A stretch of 35,269 nt of DNA from Bacillus sp. AFS006103 (GTDB lineage: Bacteria > Bacillota > Bacilli > Bacillales > Cytobacillaceae), in NCBI GenBank assembly GCA_002559145.1, contig NTXX01000081.1, forward strand, positions 26,299 to 61,567. Reading direction: 5' to 3'. Shown in pieces: positions 32,174 to 35,269 of this stretch. Every line of letters starts with the position of its first letter. Position 1 is the stretch's first letter. The notes under the pieces were generated by a model, which ran no database searches, was not told the origin of the DNA, and saw only the letters and a program-made list of their open reading frames with translations. A program made the position numbers and the translations under genes.

Positions 32174-33343
32174 TTAAGCCGTTGTTGAAAACATGTATTT
32201 TTTATAATGATAACGAATGGAAAAGATTAAACCGAGTCCGAGCATATTCCCCATTAAGGCACTACCGCCGTAACTGATAAACGGCAGAGGAATTCCTGTA
32301 ATTGGCAGTACGCCAATCGTCATCCCGATGTTCTGAAAGACGTGGAAGGTGATCATGCTGATGACGCCGACACAAATATACGTATAAAAATTATTCTTTG
32401 TTTCCATTCCGACCTTTGTAATATGGTAAATCAGCAAGAAAAACAAACTAATCAGCACACTAGCCCCAATAAAGCCATATTCTTCGCCAACCACGCTAAA
32501 GATAAAGTCGGTTTGACTCTCCGGCAAATAGACTTCACGGTTACCAAATCCCTTACCGCCCGTTTGCCCGGATCCAATTGCAAGCAACGATTTCGTCAAC
32601 TGATACGCATCAGAGCCTTGGTAACTATAGGGATCGAGCCATGAATAGATCCGACGGAGTTGATACTCCCCTACCCCAAGGTACTTCGCAAGTAATTCTG
32701 GTTTCCATAAAACAAAATAAAAAATCGTTCCGATTAACGCAATTCCAAATGTAAACAATGGTGCAAGCAGCTTCCATGATATTCCCGATATAAAAATCAT
32801 TCCGATTAAAATAGCCAAAAACACAAGCGATGTACCTAAATCCTGCTTGATGATAAGAACTAATGGCCCCATTGTGACGGTCCCCATCTTAACTAGCAGC
32901 CAGAAATCTGTTTGGATCGTTTTTATCTGATGCTTATTATGATGATCCTCTATCAAGCGAGCAAGCGCCACAATAATGAAGATTTTAACAAACTCAGACG
33001 GTTGAATTGTACCCACACCGGGAATTTTAAACCAGTTTTTCGCTCCATTGATAACAGGTGCGATACTTTCAGGCGCAACAATCAAAAAGCCGAGCATCAG
33101 AATCCCAAATCCATAAGCATACCAGGTGAGCTTTCGTATTTGATCGGAGTCGAGCGTCATAACTACTGCAATAATTCCACCGCCAACCGCATACCAAAAA
33201 ATCTGCTTAATTAAGAAATTCTCCTTGTATTGCCCGCTCGCCTGCGCACTATAAATCGCTAAACAGCTTGCTAGAAATAGTAATATCAATATAAAAACAA
33301 GATTGTAATCAAGTTTTGAAGTTTTATTCGTATTTGAAGTCAT
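32174..33343 (-). CDS. rodA: RodA/FtsW/SpoVE family peptidoglycan polymerase (RodA)
   Basis: SEDS-family glycosyltransferase that polymerises lipid II for cell elongation, 389 aa with about ten transmembrane segments. The catalytic Asp is Asp279 in the extracellular loop LPESQTDFIFSVVGEEYGF; GIPLPFISYGGSALMGNMLGLG near the C-terminus is the family signature. Assignment to RodA rather than FtsW or SpoVE rests on length, the short termini and GVGTIQPSEFVK. The ATG follows AAGGTGG. It is transcribed alone. In B. subtilis rodA is not in this neighbourhood, so the arrangement differs here. Confidence 0.9.
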   Translation of the reverse strand: MTSNTNKTSKLDYNLVFILILLFLASCLAIYSAQASGQYKENFLIKQIFWYAVGGGIIAVVMTLDSDQIRKLTWYAYGFGILMLGFLIVAPESIAPVINGAKNWFKIPGVGTIQPSEFVKIFIIVALARLIEDHHNKHQIKTIQTDFWLLVKMGTVTMGPLVLIIKQDLGTSLVFLAILIGMIFISGISWKLLAPLFTFGIALIGTIFYFVLWKPELLAKYLGVGEYQLRRIYSWLDPYSYQGSDAYQLTKSLLAIGSGQTGGKGFGNREVYLPESQTDFIFSVVGEEYGFIGASVLISLFFLLIYHITKVGMETKNNFYTYICVGVISMITFHVFQNIGMTIGVLPITGIPLPFISYGGSALMGNMLGLGLIFSIRYHYKKYMFSTTA

Positions 33344-33447
33344 ATAGGTTCCACCTTACAAAGAAATACCACATTCCTTCATTATATTTTTATTATCAAC
33401 AAATCACAACTTCTAAACCGTGAATGGTTTGATTTACCTAGATAGTC

Positions 33448-34212
33448 CTATTCCTTAAAGTAAATACTCCTCAATTCCCCTGCCATCCATTCTAAATTAT
33501 TTGGCACCTGCGGGATGCCGTATCCAATATATAGCGGAGTAGTAATAAAGCGCGAAACAACCTTTGCATAGATTTTATGATCGATATGATGAAAAAACAA
33601 ATTATAGCTTGTTGCTTTGAATGGAAAATGGTTCAAAATATAATGCACAGCCGTTTGCAAAAACTCCGAAAATTTCTCCTGATAACCTGAATCATCCATT
33701 TCAATATTAAACTCATAAAAACCAACACGCGGCTTTGTCGATAATGTAAACCTAACTTCCGCAGATTCAGCAATCTTAATCCCTTCAAACATCTCATGGG
33801 TTACCTTTTCTTTATAGTCAATATCCTCCAGGCCGACAATTTGCATATGGGGATGGGAGAGCGTTCCTCCCGATAAGGGTCCATGATTTTTGAAGAAAAT
33901 TACCGATTGATAGCAGCCGGTTGCCTCCATCGCTAGCCAATGTTTGATTCCAAACCGCATCAATTTATGTAGATGCACTTTTGAGTAGGTGGATAATTCA
34001 CCATGACAGTCATCTGTTTCAATTAACACCGTTTGATAGGTATTTTCCAATACGGGATATTTATTTTTCAAAAGAATAATTGGATGGTCTACAGCGATGA
34101 GGTTAGTAAGTTGGTCTCTTTCGCAAAATGGACAGGCTTGGTCTTTGTTTCGAATGTTTTCAGGCTTCATAACACCGATCGACGTATTAAAATGAAGATG
34201 TGAATTTTCCAA
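33448..34212 (-). CDS. DUF4931 protein, galactose-1-phosphate uridylyltransferase-like
   Basis: HIT-superfamily protein of 254 aa with GalT-like layout. A zinc-type CPFCERD (Cys27, Cys30) lies near the N-terminus, and NHGPLSGGTLSHPHMQIVG carries the active-site HPHxQ (His120, His122, Gln124). GalT and Ap4A phosphorylase use the same motif with a nucleotidyl-His intermediate. The protein is shorter than GalT (about 330-500 aa) and its substrate is unknown, so it should not be called galT. The start is TTG at 34212, 8-9 nt after AGGAG; no ATG fits. It is monocistronic and divergent from uppP. Confidence 0.82.
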   Translation of the reverse strand: MENSHLHFNTSIGVMKPENIRNKDQACPFCERDQLTNLIAVDHPIILLKNKYPVLENTYQTVLIETDDCHGELSTYSKVHLHKLMRFGIKHWLAMEATGCYQSVIFFKNHGPLSGGTLSHPHMQIVGLEDIDYKEKVTHEMFEGIKIAESAEVRFTLSTKPRVGFYEFNIEMDDSGYQEKFSEFLQTAVHYILNHFPFKATSYNLFFHHIDHKIYAKVVSRFITTPLYIGYGIPQVPNNLEWMAGELRSIYFKE

Positions 34213-34303
34213 ATGCGTTTCTCCTCTCGAACGAGTATACTTCTATTTTATGGGAGATTGCCTCTCAATTGCACTTATTTTGTTTAGAGATAAGATATTT
34301 TGA

Positions 34304-34332
34304 TTGCCTTACTGGTAAAGGCATCCTAAAAT
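34304..34332 (+). promoter_or_regulatory. Candidate promoter of uppP
   Basis: TTGCCT (34304-34309) and TAAAAT (34327-34332) are 17 bp apart, about 85 nt before the uppP ATG. A 6-bp hairpin (TGCCTT/AAGGCA) overlaps it. Another possible promoter is TTGCAC (34269) with TAAGAT (34291). Confidence 0.4.
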
Positions 34333-34416
34333 AGAATAGGATTTCATTAAATAGGTAATTTTAGCATATCATTTAAAAGTACAGGCTTATCATTTCTTTA
34401 GAATGTGAGGGTAACT

Positions 34417-35199
34417 ATGTTAACAAAATTAGAAGCACTAATTCTCGGGATTATTCAAGGTTTAACCGAATTCTTGCCAATTAGCAGTACAGGCCATCTT
34501 TATTTAGGAAGAAATTTATTTGGCTTGCAGGAAGCGGGACTCTTGCTCGATACGATGCTACATGTCGGTACTTTGTTGGCTGTGTTTGTTTTTTATAAGG
34601 ATGAATTTATAAAAATCATTAAAAATCCGTTTAGTAAATTGACCTTCTTGTTGATTGTTGGGACGATTCCTGCCGTAATCTTTGGTCTGGCGTTTAAAGA
34701 CTATATTGATGAAATTTCGAAGACAGGTGTGACGATTGGCTGGGAGTTTTTGATTACGGGGATTTTCTTGTGGCTTGCTGATTCCGCAAAAAATGGTTAT
34801 AAAAAGATGGATGATATCAGCTATAAAGATGCTCTCATCATTGGTACCTTTCAGGCCGTTGCGATTATGCCAGCGATTTCTCGTTCAGGGATGACGATTG
34901 TTGCGGCACTTTGGCGGAAATTAGACCGTGAAACAGCTGCTTATTTTTCCTTTTTATTGTCCACACCAGCAATTGCCGGCGCGATTGTTCTGCAATCAAA
35001 GGATTTACTCAGCGGGCAAGGCGAAGAAATTTCGTTGTCGGCGTTGCTCGTTGGAATTGTCGCATCTGCCGTGTTCGGTTATGTTGCTGTAAAGTGGATG
35101 ATTGGCTATTTGAAAAATCATTCATTAAAGCCATTTGCGATTTATGTGTGGGCATTAGGTTTACTGGTTTTATTTTTCCAATTTACAGGGAAGTTTTAA
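34417..35199 (+). CDS. uppP: Undecaprenyl-diphosphatase UppP (BacA)
   Basis: Membrane phosphatase of 260 aa that converts undecaprenyl pyrophosphate to the monophosphate, recycling the lipid carrier of wall synthesis; extra copies give bacitracin resistance. Hallmarks are GLTEFLPISSTGH (residues 15-27, with the catalytic-region Glu18 and His27) and IMPAISRSGMT (150-160, Arg156), with about seven or eight transmembrane segments. The ATG at 34417 has GAGGGT a few bases upstream; the in-frame GTG at 34405 lies on that site. A structured repeat begins 8 nt after the stop codon. Confidence 0.95.
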   Translation: MLTKLEALILGIIQGLTEFLPISSTGHLYLGRNLFGLQEAGLLLDTMLHVGTLLAVFVFYKDEFIKIIKNPFSKLTFLLIVGTIPAVIFGLAFKDYIDEISKTGVTIGWEFLITGIFLWLADSAKNGYKKMDDISYKDALIIGTFQAVAIMPAISRSGMTIVAALWRKLDRETAAYFSFLLSTPAIAGAIVLQSKDLLSGQGEEISLSALLVGIVASAVFGYVAVKWMIGYLKNHSLKPFAIYVWALGLLVLFFQFTGKF

Positions 35200-35207
35200 A
35201 AAGAAAT

Positions 35208-35269
35208 GCGGAAGCGCCCGTTTAGCTGCGTATGGACTGGAGCACTCCAACTGAGATAAAGGAAACACG
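35208..35269 (+). repeat. Structured repeat, subfamily A, copy 3 (left part)
   Basis: It begins GCGGAAGCGCCCG and matches copy 2 over the whole 62 bp to the window end (GGAAACACG), with only three or four differences. The window stops inside the element, at nearly the same element position where copy 1 starts. Confidence 0.87.

Noticed and set aside
34304..34326. Hairpin TGCCTT/AAGGCA upstream of uppP as a riboswitch or attenuator
   Set aside because: Only six base pairs, no T run and no alternative pairing that could be seen.

Overview
The window looks like chromosomal DNA of an endospore-forming, low-GC Bacillaceae species. The gene order follows Bacillus subtilis closely (lipA/yunA-yunF, the suf operon, metNPQ, yusD-yusG, gcvH, yusI, fadNAE, yuzL, yusN, yusU-yusV). 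Spore genes (yunB, two CotF-type coat proteins, yuzL), S-box riboswitches and a perfect Bacillus-type FadR operator agree with this. A Neobacillus/Cytobacillus/Mesobacillus-like genus is my guess, not something the sequence proves. No tRNA, rRNA, CRISPR array, transposase or prophage gene was seen.

Layout. 1-6.7 kb: lipA (minus) diverges from yunA (plus), followed on the minus strand by yunB, yunC and a yunF-yunE-yunD unit. 6.9-12.3 kb: the sufCDSUB Fe-S assembly operon. 12.6-17.1 kb: methionine region, metN-metP-metQ and an O-acetylhomoserine sulfhydrylase gene (metY-type), each preceded by its own SAM-I riboswitch. 17.1-19.7 kb: small genes yusD, yusE, yusF, yusG, gcvH, yusI. 19.9-25.5 kb: fatty-acid beta-oxidation operon fadN-fadA-fadE with a FadR box. 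25.6-26.7 kb: yuzL and two CotF-family coat genes. 26.8-31.8 kb: a complete Fur-regulated siderophore uptake locus (binding lipoprotein divergent from permease-permease-ATPase-FhuF reductase-YusU). 32.2-35.2 kb: rodA, a GalT-like DUF4931 gene and uppP.

How the genes fit together. Iron import supplies SUF, SUF builds the Fe-S clusters that LipA needs, LipA is also a radical-SAM enzyme whose cofactor derives from methionine, and GcvH carries the lipoyl group that LipA finishes. RodA consumes lipid II and releases undecaprenyl pyrophosphate, which UppP recycles.

The least explained material is non-coding. First, there is a family of roughly 120-150 nt highly structured repeats with shared ends (GCGGAAGCGCC...GGCGCTGGAGCTRGACA) in two subfamilies with different cores. 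They lie near gene 3' ends, once inside the suf operon, and the window starts and ends inside copies. Second, there are two intergenic arrays with a 21-bp period at 6733-6831 and 31918-32117.
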